Of a stretch of DNA of 64,000 nucleotides, positions 34,481 through 42,805 are shown piece by piece. The notes beneath the pieces were generated by a model. That model saw only the letters and a list, made by a program, of their open reading frames with translations, did no database searches and was not told the DNA's origin. Positions within the stretch are counted from its first letter, which is position 1, and every line of letters begins with the position of its first letter. The translations under genes and the position numbers were made by a program. This stretch comes from Aerococcus urinae (lineage in GTDB: Bacteria > Bacillota > Bacilli > Lactobacillales > Aerococcaceae). The stretch lies in the NCBI RefSeq assembly GCF_001543175.1, contig NZ_CP014161.1:868001-932000 (forward strand), written 5' to 3'.

Positions 34481-34754
34481 ACGCTTAAATCTTTTAGGAC
34501 TTGCCCAGGTTGCTGGTGGTTTGATCAGTGGAGAAAGCAGTGTTATTGAAGCCGTTCAAAACGGCAAGGCCCGTCACGTCATCGCAGCGACAGATTTAAG
34601 TGAGCGTTCATTAAAAGCCATTAAGAACAAATGTGATTTTTACCAAGTTCCCTTGAGTTTAGAATTTACCCAAGCAGAGATAAGCCAAGCCCTCGGTAAG
34701 AAGCGGTCAGTTTGCGCTTTTACTAACCAAGGCTTTGCTAAAAAATTTAATTGA
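34467..34754 (+). CDS. rplGA: L7Ae family ribosomal-like protein (YlxQ)
   Basis: A 95-residue L7Ae/L30e/S12e-fold protein, member of the kink-turn-binding family. LGLAQVAGGLISGESSVIEAVQNGKARHVIAATDLSE is typical of YlxQ. It overlaps ylxR; a second ATG two codons in is an alternative start. Standard place in the nusA-infB operon; function in the cell is not well established. Confidence 0.9.
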   Translation: MAMNKRLNLLGLAQVAGGLISGESSVIEAVQNGKARHVIAATDLSERSLKAIKNKCDFYQVPLSLEFTQAEISQALGKKRSVCAFTNQGFAKKFN

Positions 34755-34825
34755 TTGTGTTTCAAGTGATATTTCTTATAGGAGAGAACAAATCATGAAG
34801 CGATAAGATTAAGGAAGGTGATGAC

Positions 34826-37093
34826 ATGTCAAAAAAACGTGTCTATGAATATGCAAAAGAAAAAAATATTTCTAGTAAGGAGTTATTAGCTAGCGCTAAA
34901 AAGGCTGGATTATCCTACACTAGCCATATGTCTTCGATGACTGATGAAGACATCCAAACTATGGAAAAGTATTTTGAAAAGGAAAAAAGTCAGCCAAAGC
35001 AAAAAGAGTCTAGCCAAGAGAAACAAGGCAATAAGCCATCTCAGTCTGAAAAAGCTGGTAAGAGACAAGAAAAGCATAGTAATCCTAACAAAGGCGAGAA
35101 AAAACCAGCGAATAAGCAAGAAGAAAAAGGTCAAGACCATAAAAAGAAAGACGGTCAATCCGGCAAGAATAGCCAAACAAATGCTAATAAAAAGGCTAAT
35201 AAGAAAAACAATAAAAAGAATCGCCGTAAAAATAACAAGCAATCAAAATATGAAGACAAGCATTTAAAACATAATCAACGTAAAAAAGTGCAACATAATA
35301 ATTCTTCAGCCCCCAACCGCAAGAAAAAAGAAAGTCCAGAAAAAATTGAATTTACTGATGGCATGACCGTCGCTGAGTTAGCTAAAAAAATCAAACGATC
35401 TCCAGCTGATATCATTAAGAGTTTGATGATGCTTGGTGTCATGGCCAACCAAAACCAAGCTTTGGATTCAGATACCATTCAATTAATTTTAGCTGAATAT
35501 GGCATTGAAGCTGAAGAAAAGGTTATTATTGACCCAACTGACTTCGACCATTATTTCGAAGAGGCTAAAGAGGAAAAAGCAGATAATTTAGAAGAACGTC
35601 CAGCTGTTGTAACCATCATGGGACACGTTGACCATGGGAAAACTACCTTACTAGATTACTTAAGACACGCCAACGTGGTTGAAGGGGAAGCTGGTGGCAT
35701 TACCCAACATATTGGTGCCTACCAAGTCCATGCTAATGACAAAGAAATTACCTTCTTAGATACTCCGGGGCATGCGGCCTTTACTACTATGCGTTCACGT
35801 GGAGCTGACGTCACCGATATTGTCGTCATTGTTGTAGCAGCTGATGATGGTGTTATGCCACAAACTGTTGAAGCCATTAACCATGCAAAGGCAGCCGAAG
35901 TCCCTATTATCGTGGCAGTTAATAAAATTGATAAACCACAAGCTAACCCTGACCGTGTTAAACAAGAATTAACCGAGTATGAGTTGATTCCAGAAGAGTG
36001 GGGTGGCGATACCATTTTTGTTAATATTTCAGCTAAGTTTGGTGAAAATATTGATGAATTACTTGAAATGATTCTCTTAGTGGCTGAAGTTGAAGAACTT
36101 AAAGCTAACCCTAATCGCAACGCCCTTGGTTCTGTGATTGAAGCGGAATTAGATGCCCATCGTGGTGCTGTAGCGACTATTTTGGTTCAAGAAGGAACTT
36201 TACACCAAGGAGACGCTATTGTTGTAGGGGATACTTACGGCCGGGTTCGTACGATGACTAACGATCAAGGTCGTCGAATTAAGTCAGCTGGTCCTTCAAC
36301 GCCAATTGAAATTACCGGTCTACAAGAAGCCCCTCAAGCAGGCGACCGTTTTGTGGTCTTTGATGATGAAAAGACTGCTAGAAATATTGGTGAACGTCGT
36401 GCTCAACAAGCTCAAGAATTACGCCGCCATCAAACCCATAAGGTGACCCTCGATAATCTGTTTGATACGATTAAAGAAGGCGAAATGAAGACCGTTAATA
36501 TTATTATTAAGGCCGATGTCCAAGGCTCTGTTGAAGCCATCGCCTCCAGTATGAAGAAAATTGATGTTGAAGGTGTTAAGGTTGATATTATTCATGGCGC
36601 TGTCGGTGCTATTAACGAGAGTGATGTATCCTTAGCGGCAGCTTCTAATGCAGTTATTATTGGTTTCAATGTCAGACCAACGCCAACAGCTAAGACCCAA
36701 GCCCAAGAAGAAGAAGTCGAAATTCGTCTTCATAACGTGATCTACAATGCGCTTCAAGAAGTTGAAGACGCAATGAAAGGTCAGTTAGATCCAGAATATA
36801 AAGAAGAAATTACGGGTTATGTAACCATTCGGGAAACCTACCATGTTTCTAAATTAGGAACTATCGGTGGAGGTTATGTCACGGATGGTTATATCGAAAG
36901 AAACAGTAAAATTCGTTTAATTCGCGATAATATTGTTATCTACGAAGGCCAATTATCTTCCCTACGTCGTTTCCAAGACGATGTTAAACAAGTTAACAAA
37001 GGCTATGAATGTGGGTTAATGATTGAAGACTATAACGATATTAAAGTGGATGATCAAATCGAAGCCTACCATATGGTAGAAGTGAAGCGTTAA
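34826..37093 (+). CDS. infB: Translation initiation factor IF-2
   Basis: A 755-residue IF-2. The N-terminus has an IF2N fold (about 1-50), then a Lys/Asn/Gln-rich low-complexity linker (about 52-165) and a second IF2N domain (about 170-230). The G domain has GHVDHGKTT with Lys272, DTPGHAAF and NKID; domains II, III and the C-terminal fMet-tRNA-binding domain ([17 protein letters not shown]) follow. It positions initiator tRNA on the 30S subunit. The linker is highly variable between species and gives long antisense and shifted open frames that are not genes. Confidence 0.98.
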   Translation: MSKKRVYEYAKEKNISSKELLASAKKAGLSYTSHMSSMTDEDIQTMEKYFEKEKSQPKQKESSQEKQGNKPSQSEKAGKRQEKHSNPNKGEKKPANKQEEKGQDHKKKDGQSGKNSQTNANKKANKKNNKKNRRKNNKQSKYEDKHLKHNQRKKVQHNNSSAPNRKKKESPEKIEFTDGMTVAELAKKIKRSPADIIKSLMMLGVMANQNQALDSDTIQLILAEYGIEAEEKVIIDPTDFDHYFEEAKEEKADNLEERPAVVTIMGHVDHGKTTLLDYLRHANVVEGEAGGITQHIGAYQVHANDKEITFLDTPGHAAFTTMRSRGADVTDIVVIVVAADDGVMPQTVEAINHAKAAEVPIIVAVNKIDKPQANPDRVKQELTEYELIPEEWGGDTIFVNISAKFGENIDELLEMILLVAEVEELKANPNRNALGSVIEAELDAHRGAVATILVQEGTLHQGDAIVVGDTYGRVRTMTNDQGRRIKSAGPSTPIEITGLQEAPQAGDRFVVFDDEKTARNIGERRAQQAQELRRHQTHKVTLDNLFDTIKEGEMKTVNIIIKADVQGSVEAIASSMKKIDVEGVKVDIIHGAVGAINESDVSLAAASNAVIIGFNVRPTPTAKTQAQEEEVEIRLHNVIYNALQEVEDAMKGQLDPEYKEEITGYVTIRETYHVSKLGTIGGGYVTDGYIERNSKIRLIRDNIVIYEGQLSSLRRFQDDVKQVNKGYECGLMIEDYNDIKVDDQIEAYHMVEVKR

Positions 37094-37114
37094 TAGTTAA
37101 CAAGGAGAGATTTT

Positions 37115-37468
37115 ATGTCTACAAATCGTCGCGTAGAGCGAGTTAGCCAAGAAATCTTACGCGAAGTTAACTCGATTCTGCGTAAAGAAGTTAAAGATCC
37201 TCGTGTCAAAAATATTACCATTACTGATGTTGATTTAACTGGTGATTTACAAAACGCTACTATCTATTATTCCACCTTATCCGATTCACAAAGTGAGCAT
37301 GAAAAAGTACAAAAGGGACTTGATAAGGTCAGCGGCTTAGTACGTTCGTTGTTAGGTCAGCGTTTACGTATTTATAAAACTCCAGAAGTGGTTTTTAAGC
37401 GTGATGAATCCATTGAATATGGTCAACGTATTGACCAGTTATTGGCTCAGTTAAATAAAGAAGATTGA
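37115..37468 (+). CDS. rbfA: Ribosome-binding factor A
   Basis: A 117-residue KH-fold protein acting in 16S rRNA 5' end maturation. RVERVSQEILREVNSILRKEVKDPRV at the N-terminus and PEVVFKRDESIEYGQRIDQLL near the C-terminus are diagnostic. ACAAGGAGAG precedes ATG. It is the last gene of the operon here; in many relatives truB and ribF follow directly, but here they are about 7 kb away. Confidence 0.96.
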   Translation: MSTNRRVERVSQEILREVNSILRKEVKDPRVKNITITDVDLTGDLQNATIYYSTLSDSQSEHEKVQKGLDKVSGLVRSLLGQRLRIYKTPEVVFKRDESIEYGQRIDQLLAQLNKED

Positions 37469-37600
37469 TATTCTTCGAATAGAGTCTGATAAGCGCGTCA
37501 AAAGGCAATACCGCTGGAAGAAAAGGGTGGCAAAATTTCCAAAGAGAAGTTTCCATCACTTTCTAAAGTGAATGTTTGCTCAGTGCTTGAAATATATTTT

Positions 37601-37640
37601 GAAAAGAGGCTGTATATCTGTACGGCCTCTTTTCTTATTT
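37601..37640 (+). terminator. Rho-independent terminator after rbfA
   Basis: GAAAAGAGGC (37601-37610) pairs with GCCTCTTTTC (37625-37634), then TTATTT. The 132 bases before it show no gene; the stretch 37641-37857 is AT-rich and shows nothing recognisable. Confidence 0.88.
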
Positions 37641-37857
37641 CAAACTGAAACTTAGAAATAAAATTTTAATAAAAGACTAGCAAGGTGGATTAAAAAATCA
37701 AAGTTTATATTGAATTAATGAACACAAATGATCAAAATATCAGATCAACTTTGTAATAAAAGCTTCAAGATTACGCTTAAATAAGTCTTTTTGCCTTATT
37801 ATTTATTAAATGAGAATTTAAATTTATAAAACATAAACTTATATTTTAAATTAAGTG

Positions 37858-37886
37858 TTGACTTTATCTTAAAAATTGTTTAACAT
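37858..37886 (+). promoter_or_regulatory. Promoter of the leader-controlled trpXYZ-like operon
   Basis: TTGACT (37858-37863) and TAACAT (37881-37886) with an ideal 17-base spacer. Predicted start near 37893 leaves a short 5' end before the leader-peptide ribosome site AAAGGAG at 37904-37910. Confidence 0.75.
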
Positions 37887-37919
37887 TACTTCAACAGCTT
37901 AAGAAAGGAGCATGTGATC

Positions 37920-38000
37920 ATGTTAGTTAAATACCTTATCAATCAGAGCGCATGCTCTACTTATCAAAATGTACGATTTTACTTTAGCTATTTTAGATAG
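37920..38000 (+). CDS. Aromatic-rich leader peptide (26 codons)
   Basis: ATG at 37920 is preceded by a full Shine-Dalgarno AAAGGAG with nine-base spacing, in a region with no longer gene. The 26-residue product has four Tyr (5, 15, 21, 24) and three Phe (20, 22, 25), five aromatic residues within positions 20-25, no Trp, and ends in TAG at 37998-38000. The codons sit just before a chain of alternative hairpins and a terminator that precede an ABC transporter of the aromatic amino acid type. This is the layout of a classical attenuation leader peptide sensing charged Tyr/Phe tRNA. Seen directly: frame, ribosome site, codon content. Inferred: sensing role. Confidence 0.75.
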   Translation: MLVKYLINQSACSTYQNVRFYFSYFR

Positions 38001-38001
38001 C

Positions 38002-38182
38002 GTTTGTACTATGAAACATCATAGATACAAACGTCAAACTCAAGTTTGTATCTATGATGGCTAAGGATCTTAAGCATGTCTAGCCCTCATAGAATGGATA
38101 AATTCTAAATGGGCTATACCACTATTAATATATGCTATTAATAAGCCCATTTAGTTTTGTCCAAACTAGGTGGGCTTTTTTT
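38002..38182 (+). promoter_or_regulatory. Seven-segment cascading attenuator
   Basis: Segments: 1 = 38002-38013; 2 = 38017-38032; 3 = 38044-38063; 4 = 38081-38092; 5 = 38107-38116; 6 = 38144-38157; 7 = 38163-38176. Pairings checked by hand: 1:2 twelve pairs with one bulge; 2:3 sixteen perfect pairs; 3:4 eleven pairs and one mismatch; 4:5 six pairs plus inner AGAAT/ATTCT; 5:6 nine pairs plus inner eight; 6:7 fourteen pairs with two wobbles and a T run (terminator). Neighbouring pairings exclude each other, so folding alternates between 1:2, 3:4, 5:6 (open) and 2:3, 4:5, 6:7 (terminated). Confidence 0.78.
38144..38182 (+). terminator. Conditional intrinsic terminator of the leader
   Basis: AGCCCATTTAGTTT (38144-38157) pairs with AAACTAGGTGGGCT (38163-38176) around a five-base loop, followed by a T run at 38177-38182. 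The left arm can instead pair with AAATGGGCT (38107-38115), which would prevent termination. Confidence 0.9.
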
Positions 38183-38275
38183 ATACCTTTTGGGGGAGTG
38201 GTAGTATGGAAGGTCCGTTTAACAGTCAAAAACAATAGAAAATCAACTGTGTTTATTTAGTGTTATGGAGGAAAA

Positions 38276-39244
38276 ATGATGAAAAAATATTTACGTTATA
38301 TTACAGCAGGTTTATTAACATGTGTATTAGCCGCTTGTTCCAATCAAGGTAATGAAAGCAGTACTAAAAAGGTCGATGTGGGGATTATCCAATATATGGA
38401 ACACGATTCCCTACAAAGAGCTAAGGAAGGCTTCCAAGATAGTCTGAAAGAAGCTGGCTATGAAGAAGGAAAGAATTTAGCGATTGAATTCCATAATTCT
38501 CAAGGCGACCAATCCAACTTGCAAAGCATTACCCAACAATTAAAGGGTAAAAAGGACCTGATTTTAAGTATAGCTACTCCTGCTGCCCAAGCTATGCTAA
38601 ACACTGACAAGGAGACCCCGCAATTATTTACGGCTGTTACTGATCCGGTCGGCGCTAAATTAGTCGAGAGTATGGAAAAACCGGGTAAAAATATGACCGG
38701 TACCAGTGATATGGCCCCGGTTGCTGATGTCGTTGATTTATTATTAAAGGCTGATCCATCCATTAAAACCATTGGGATTTTATATAATTCAAGTGAAGTA
38801 AACTCAGAAGTCCAATATGAACAAGCTAAAGAATATATCGAATCCAAGGGCTTAAAAGTCGAAAGTATGACAGTGACATCAACTAATGACGTGCAACAAG
38901 CAACTAAAATCTTAGCAGAAAAAGTAGATGGTATCTACCTACCAACCGATAATACCATTGCTAATACCATTCAAACTATTGGTAAGGTCCTAATGGAGAC
39001 CAAGACGCCATCAGTTGCTGCTTTCGATGCTGCTATCGAAGGTTCCCTATGTGCCTATGGGGTAGATTACTATAAATTAGGACAACAAACAGGGAACATG
39101 GCAGTAGAAATTCTTAAGGACAATAAAAAACCAGAAGACATCCCAGTGGAAATGTCTAAGGACCTAGTCGTTAAAGTAAATGATGAAATGGCTGCTGCCT
39201 TAGGCATGGACAGTGAAGAATTGAAGGCGCGTTTGAAAGGCTAG
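38276..39244 (+). CDS. trpX: ABC transporter substrate-binding lipoprotein, TrpX-like
   Basis: A 322-residue ABC_sub_bind protein with a complete signal peptide and lipobox LAAC (Cys21), so it is predicted to be anchored to the outer membrane face. The two-lobed periplasmic-binding fold runs through the rest. It heads the operon with permease and ATPase genes, as in TrpXYZ systems that import tryptophan or related compounds; the upstream leader peptide has Tyr and Phe but no Trp codons, so tyrosine/phenylalanine is a better guess for this system. A near-duplicate lies at 1-934. GGAGG serves either of two adjacent ATGs, 38276 or 38279. Confidence 0.9.
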   Translation: MMKKYLRYITAGLLTCVLAACSNQGNESSTKKVDVGIIQYMEHDSLQRAKEGFQDSLKEAGYEEGKNLAIEFHNSQGDQSNLQSITQQLKGKKDLILSIATPAAQAMLNTDKETPQLFTAVTDPVGAKLVESMEKPGKNMTGTSDMAPVADVVDLLLKADPSIKTIGILYNSSEVNSEVQYEQAKEYIESKGLKVESMTVTSTNDVQQATKILAEKVDGIYLPTDNTIANTIQTIGKVLMETKTPSVAAFDAAIEGSLCAYGVDYYKLGQQTGNMAVEILKDNKKPEDIPVEMSKDLVVKVNDEMAAALGMDSEELKARLKG

Positions 39245-39325
39245 TAGCTAAAGTAATTAATAATTATTAAAAGAATTGAAAGATCAATAGCCAGACCAGG
39301 CATATTTAGAAGAGGTGCAAAAAGA

Positions 39326-40210
39326 ATGGATTTAATGATATCTAGTGTTTCACAGGGAATGATGTGGTCAATTTTGGCCATTGGAGTATATATTACTTTT
39401 AGAATCTTAGGCTTAGCCGACTTATCCGCAGAGGGAAGTTTCCCTCTGGGAGCGGCAGTCTGTGCTAAATTATTAGTTAGCCAAGTTCATCCCTTTTTAG
39501 CGGTTTTAGCGGCTCTTCTAGCTGGCGCTCTGGCTGGTTTCTTAACTGGTTTTATGACGACAAAGATGAAAATTCCGGCTCTCTTAGCAGGGATCTTGAC
39601 CATGACTGGTCTTTATTCCATCAACTTAAGAGTCATGGGTCAAGCCAATACTCCCTTACTAGGAGAAAAAACCTTGTTAACTTTCTTGGAAAACATGGGT
39701 CTATCAACAACTTGGTCACCCTTCTTACTGGGCTTATTAACTGTCGTTCTTATTGTTTTAATCCTTGTGATTTTTATGGGAACGGAGTACGGATTGAGTT
39801 TGATAGCAACTGGAGATAATGCTTTGATGGCTGAAGCTAACGGGATTCGAACAGACCACGTTCAATTAGTTGGCTATATGATTTCAAATGCCCTCATCGC
39901 TCTATCGGGAGCTTTAATTGCTCAATATAACGGCTACGGGGATTTATCGATGGGGACAGGAACGATCGTTATTGGACTAGCTGCTATTGTGATCGGCGAA
40001 GTTTTATTAAAACAAGTCAAGCTTCCTGTACGTTTACTATCCATTGTTTTAGGAGCGATTATCTATCGGGTGATTATCGACTTGATCATGAAATATATTC
40101 CAATTTTGCCAAGTGACATTAAGATCCTATCAGCCATCGTCTTAGCGATTATCCTCTGGGGACCACAAGTAGAATGGAAGACTAAAAAAAGCCCGAGCTT
40201 AAATCATTAA
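39326..40210 (+). CDS. trpY: ABC transporter permease, TrpY-like
   Basis: A 294-residue inner-membrane permease of the branched-chain/TrpY type with about eight to nine hydrophobic segments. GLADLSAEGSFPLGAAVCA near residues 30-48 and GMMW..LAIGVYITFRIL at the N-terminus are typical, and the EYGLSLIATGDNALMAEANGI region (about 152-172) is the ATPase-coupling loop. AGAAGAGG lies about eleven bases before ATG. Works with the binding protein upstream and the ATPase downstream. Confidence 0.9.
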   Translation: MDLMISSVSQGMMWSILAIGVYITFRILGLADLSAEGSFPLGAAVCAKLLVSQVHPFLAVLAALLAGALAGFLTGFMTTKMKIPALLAGILTMTGLYSINLRVMGQANTPLLGEKTLLTFLENMGLSTTWSPFLLGLLTVVLIVLILVIFMGTEYGLSLIATGDNALMAEANGIRTDHVQLVGYMISNALIALSGALIAQYNGYGDLSMGTGTIVIGLAAIVIGEVLLKQVKLPVRLLSIVLGAIIYRVIIDLIMKYIPILPSDIKILSAIVLAIILWGPQVEWKTKKSPSLNH

Positions 40211-40226
40211 GGAAAGGAAAATTAAC

Positions 40227-41033
40227 ATGAATGAATTAGTTCAATTAAAGAATTTAAATAAGGTATTTCAAACTCAATCTAGTAAAGCTCATCAAGTCAT
40301 TAAAGATTTAAATCTTTCGATTAAGGATAATGATTTTATCAGTGTTATTGGCAGTAATGGTGCCGGAAAATCAACCATGATGAATCTTATTGCCGGAACG
40401 ATTCCCTTAAGCTCAGGGCAGATTTATTTAGCCGATCGTGAAATTTCTACTTTACCAGCTTATAAACGGGCAAAAATGATTAGTCGGGTCTTCCAAGACC
40501 CACAAATGGGAACAGCCAAGTCTTTAAGCGTAGAAGAAAACTTAGCCATTGCTTATAAGCGAGGACACAAGCGCAGCTTCCAAACATCTATTACAAAAGA
40601 TATGCGTGAAGAATTCCGTTCTCGTCTAAGCACCCTAGGTATGGGCTTAGAGAACCGCATGCAAGAACGGGTAAGCTCCTTATCAGGGGGTCAACGCCAA
40701 GTCTTAACTTTACTTATGGCTGTTTTACAAACTCCAAAACTTTTACTTCTTGACGAGCATACGGCTGCCTTAGATCCTCGCACGAGTGCAATGGTAATGT
40801 CTTTAACCCAAGACTTGGTCAGCCAATATCAACTGACTACTCTGATGATTACTCATGATATGAATGATGCTCTATCATATGGCAATCGTTTAATCATGCT
40901 TCATGACGGTCAAGTAGTCGTTGATATCTCTGGAGAAGAGAAAGAAAATTGTAGCATTGACGACTTACTACAACTTTTCCATCATAATGTAGGTGAAAGC
41001 CTTAATAATGATGAGTTATTATTAGCTAACTAA
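40227..41033 (+). CDS. trpZ: ABC transporter ATP-binding protein, TrpZ-like
   Basis: A 268-residue ABC ATPase. Walker A GSNGAGKST near residues 43-51, signature LSGGQRQ near 152-158, Walker B LLLLDEHTAALD near 171-182 and the switch His in ITHDM near 210 are intact. It powers the TrpXYZ-type importer and is 16 bases from the permease gene. GGAAAGGAAA precedes ATG. No obvious terminator follows; the aldehyde dehydrogenase gene has a separate ribosome site and a cre-like element in front. Confidence 0.93.
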   Translation: MNELVQLKNLNKVFQTQSSKAHQVIKDLNLSIKDNDFISVIGSNGAGKSTMMNLIAGTIPLSSGQIYLADREISTLPAYKRAKMISRVFQDPQMGTAKSLSVEENLAIAYKRGHKRSFQTSITKDMREEFRSRLSTLGMGLENRMQERVSSLSGGQRQVLTLLMAVLQTPKLLLLDEHTAALDPRTSAMVMSLTQDLVSQYQLTTLMITHDMNDALSYGNRLIMLHDGQVVVDISGEEKENCSIDDLLQLFHHNVGESLNNDELLLAN

Positions 41034-41053
41034 GAAAAATCAAATTCTTTTAA

Positions 41054-41067
41054 TGAAAGCGCTTTTT
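41054..41067. promoter_or_regulatory. cre-like site upstream of aldehyde dehydrogenase
   Basis: TGAAAGCGCTTTTT matches the core of the CcpA cre consensus (TGAAAGCGCTTTCA) except in the last two bases. It lies 55-68 bases before the aldehyde dehydrogenase start. Confidence 0.5.
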
Positions 41068-41121
41068 AGGTATACTGAGATTACATTTTTAACTGTATTC
41101 TGAAATGAAAGGGAGATAACA

Positions 41122-42603
41122 ATGGATATAAAAGACCTTAAACTTGAAAAGCGTTATCAATTGTTAATCAATGGTGAATGGACTAATGGCAGTGGTCAAG
41201 AGACCATTGAAGATTATAGCCCGGCAAATGGCGAAAAATTAGCTGAAATTACCGATGCCACTGAGGAAGATGTTAATCAAGCCGTTGTAGCTGCCCGCCG
41301 AGCCTTTCCTAAATGGGGAAGAACGGATGTCAAAGAAAGAGCCCAAATTCTTAATCAGATTGCTGATCTTATCGAAGCTAACCAAGAGCGTCTGGCTCTA
41401 ATTGAAACCATGGATAATGGTAAGCCGATTCGAGAAACCCAAGGAGCTGATATTCCTTTAGCGGCTGATCATTTTCGTTACTTTGCTAGTGTTATTCGTA
41501 GCGAAGAAGATCACTTTAAAATGCTTGACGACAATACTTTATCCATGGTCCTACGGGAACCGATTGGTGTTGTCGGACAGATTATCCCTTGGAACTTTCC
41601 CTTTTTAATGGCAGCTTGGAAAATAGCGCCAGCCTTAGCAGCAGGGGATACTATTGTATTAAAACCATCCTCTTCTACTTCTCTAAGCATTTTAGAGTTA
41701 GCTAAGTTAATCAATGATCTCTTACCCAAGGGCGTTTTAAATATTATTACTGGGAGTGGTTCAAAGAGTGGGGAATACCTTCAACATCATCCAGATATTG
41801 ATAAAATTGCCTTTACTGGGTCAACCTCTGTGGGCCGTCAAGTAGGGATTTCAGCCGCTGAAAATCTTATCCCAGCTACCCTGGAATTAGGAGGAAAATC
41901 GGCCAATATTTTCTTTGAAGATATGGATATGGAACAAGCCTTAGAGGGCGCTCAATTAGGAATTCTTTTCAACCAAGGGGAAGTCTGCTCAGCAGGTTCG
42001 CGTATTTTAGTCCAAGAATCGATTTATGATGAATTTATCGGTCGCTTGAAAGAAGAATTTAAGAAAGTAAAAGTTGGCTTACCTTGGGAAAAAGAAACCC
42101 AATTAGGCGCTCAAGCTAGTCAAGCCCAACATCAAAAGGTGAGCGAATATATCCAAGTGGCTTTAGATGAAGGAGCTGAAATTATAACCGGTGGCCATTC
42201 AGCTTCAGAAGGAGACCTTGAAAAGGGCTATTATTTCCAACCAACTTTACTCTTAGCAGATAATTCTATGCGGGTGGCTCGAGAAGAAATCTTTGGTCCC
42301 GTTGCTACTGTGATTAAATTCAAAGATGTCGACGATGCCATCCGTATTGCTAATGATAGTGATTATGGTTTAGCAGGCGGTGTTTTCACTAAAAACTTAG
42401 ACACAGCCTTTAAGGTAGCTCGTGGAGTAAGAACAGGACGAATTTGGATTAATACCTATAATAGCTTTGAAGCCGGGGCACCGTTTGGTGGCTATAAGGA
42501 TTCAGGTATTGGCCGAGAAACCCATAAAATAATTCTCAATGCCTATACCCAAGCGAAAAATATCTATATTAATTTCGCTGATGGCAGATCGGGAATGTAT
42601 TAA
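41122..42603 (+). CDS. NAD(P)-dependent aldehyde dehydrogenase
   Basis: A 493-residue ALDH of normal length, oxidising an aldehyde to its acid. PWNFPFLMAAWKIAPALAAG near 157-176 is the cofactor-site region, FTGSTSVG follows, and the catalytic pair is Glu255 (LELGGKS) and Cys289 (NQGEVCSAGS). It resembles acetaldehyde/betaine-aldehyde types (AcoD/ExaC group); substrate is unknown. AAAGGGAG precedes ATG and a cre-like site suggests carbon catabolite control. It sits between the transporter and recQ with no functional link visible. Confidence 0.9.
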   Translation: MDIKDLKLEKRYQLLINGEWTNGSGQETIEDYSPANGEKLAEITDATEEDVNQAVVAARRAFPKWGRTDVKERAQILNQIADLIEANQERLALIETMDNGKPIRETQGADIPLAADHFRYFASVIRSEEDHFKMLDDNTLSMVLREPIGVVGQIIPWNFPFLMAAWKIAPALAAGDTIVLKPSSSTSLSILELAKLINDLLPKGVLNIITGSGSKSGEYLQHHPDIDKIAFTGSTSVGRQVGISAAENLIPATLELGGKSANIFFEDMDMEQALEGAQLGILFNQGEVCSAGSRILVQESIYDEFIGRLKEEFKKVKVGLPWEKETQLGAQASQAQHQKVSEYIQVALDEGAEIITGGHSASEGDLEKGYYFQPTLLLADNSMRVAREEIFGPVATVIKFKDVDDAIRIANDSDYGLAGGVFTKNLDTAFKVARGVRTGRIWINTYNSFEAGAPFGGYKDSGIGRETHKIILNAYTQAKNIYINFADGRSGMY

Positions 42604-42665
42604 TCATTGGCTCACTTGATCTATGCAGAGCTAGTAAAGCTAATTAAACATTAAATCAATAAAGG

Positions 42666-42724
42666 CTAGAAATTGCTACTTCACTTGTTCAAGAGACAAG
42701 GCCTAGTACTTCTAGTCTTTTTTC
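42666..42724 (+). terminator. Terminator after aldehyde dehydrogenase
   Basis: A long interrupted hairpin: CTAGAA (42666-42671) with TTCTAG (42710-42715), TACT with AGTA and CTTGT with ACAAG inside, followed by TCTTTTTT. Confidence 0.75.
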
Positions 42725-42767
42725 TTTGCAGCAAAAACGTGAAATATTCCTATGCTACTTGAAAATT

Positions 42768-42776
42768 TGTTATAAT
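42768..42776 (+). promoter_or_regulatory. Extended -10 element upstream of recQ
   Basis: TGTTATAAT is an extended -10 (TGn before TATAAT) about 30 bases before the recQ start. No good -35 is visible, which is usual for extended -10 promoters. Confidence 0.5.
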
Positions 42777-42805
42777 GAATGGACGTGATGGAGAGGGAGG
42801 TCTTT

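Noticed and set aside
34910-35267. Long antisense and shifted open frames inside the 5' part of infB
   Set aside because: They fall in the Lys/Asn-rich linker of IF-2, where low-complexity codons leave other frames open. No ribosome sites or promoters and no recognisable protein.
37601-37640. Hairpin considered as part of the transporter leader
   Set aside because: It lies more than 200 bases upstream of the promoter at 37858-37886 and fits simply as the terminator of the rimP-to-rbfA operon.
38014-38059. Perfect 16-base inverted repeat considered as an insertion-sequence end or attachment site
   Set aside because: No transposase or target duplication is nearby, and the repeat fits segments 2 and 3 of the attenuator, with further complementary partners on both sides.
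37469-38275. T-box riboswitch upstream of the TrpX-like operon, as known for some streptococcal trpXYZ operons
   Set aside because: The conserved T-box antiterminator sequence (AGGGTGG followed by ACCGCG) is not present in proper order; the only partial match near 37525 lacks the rest. A leader peptide with alternative hairpins explains the region better.
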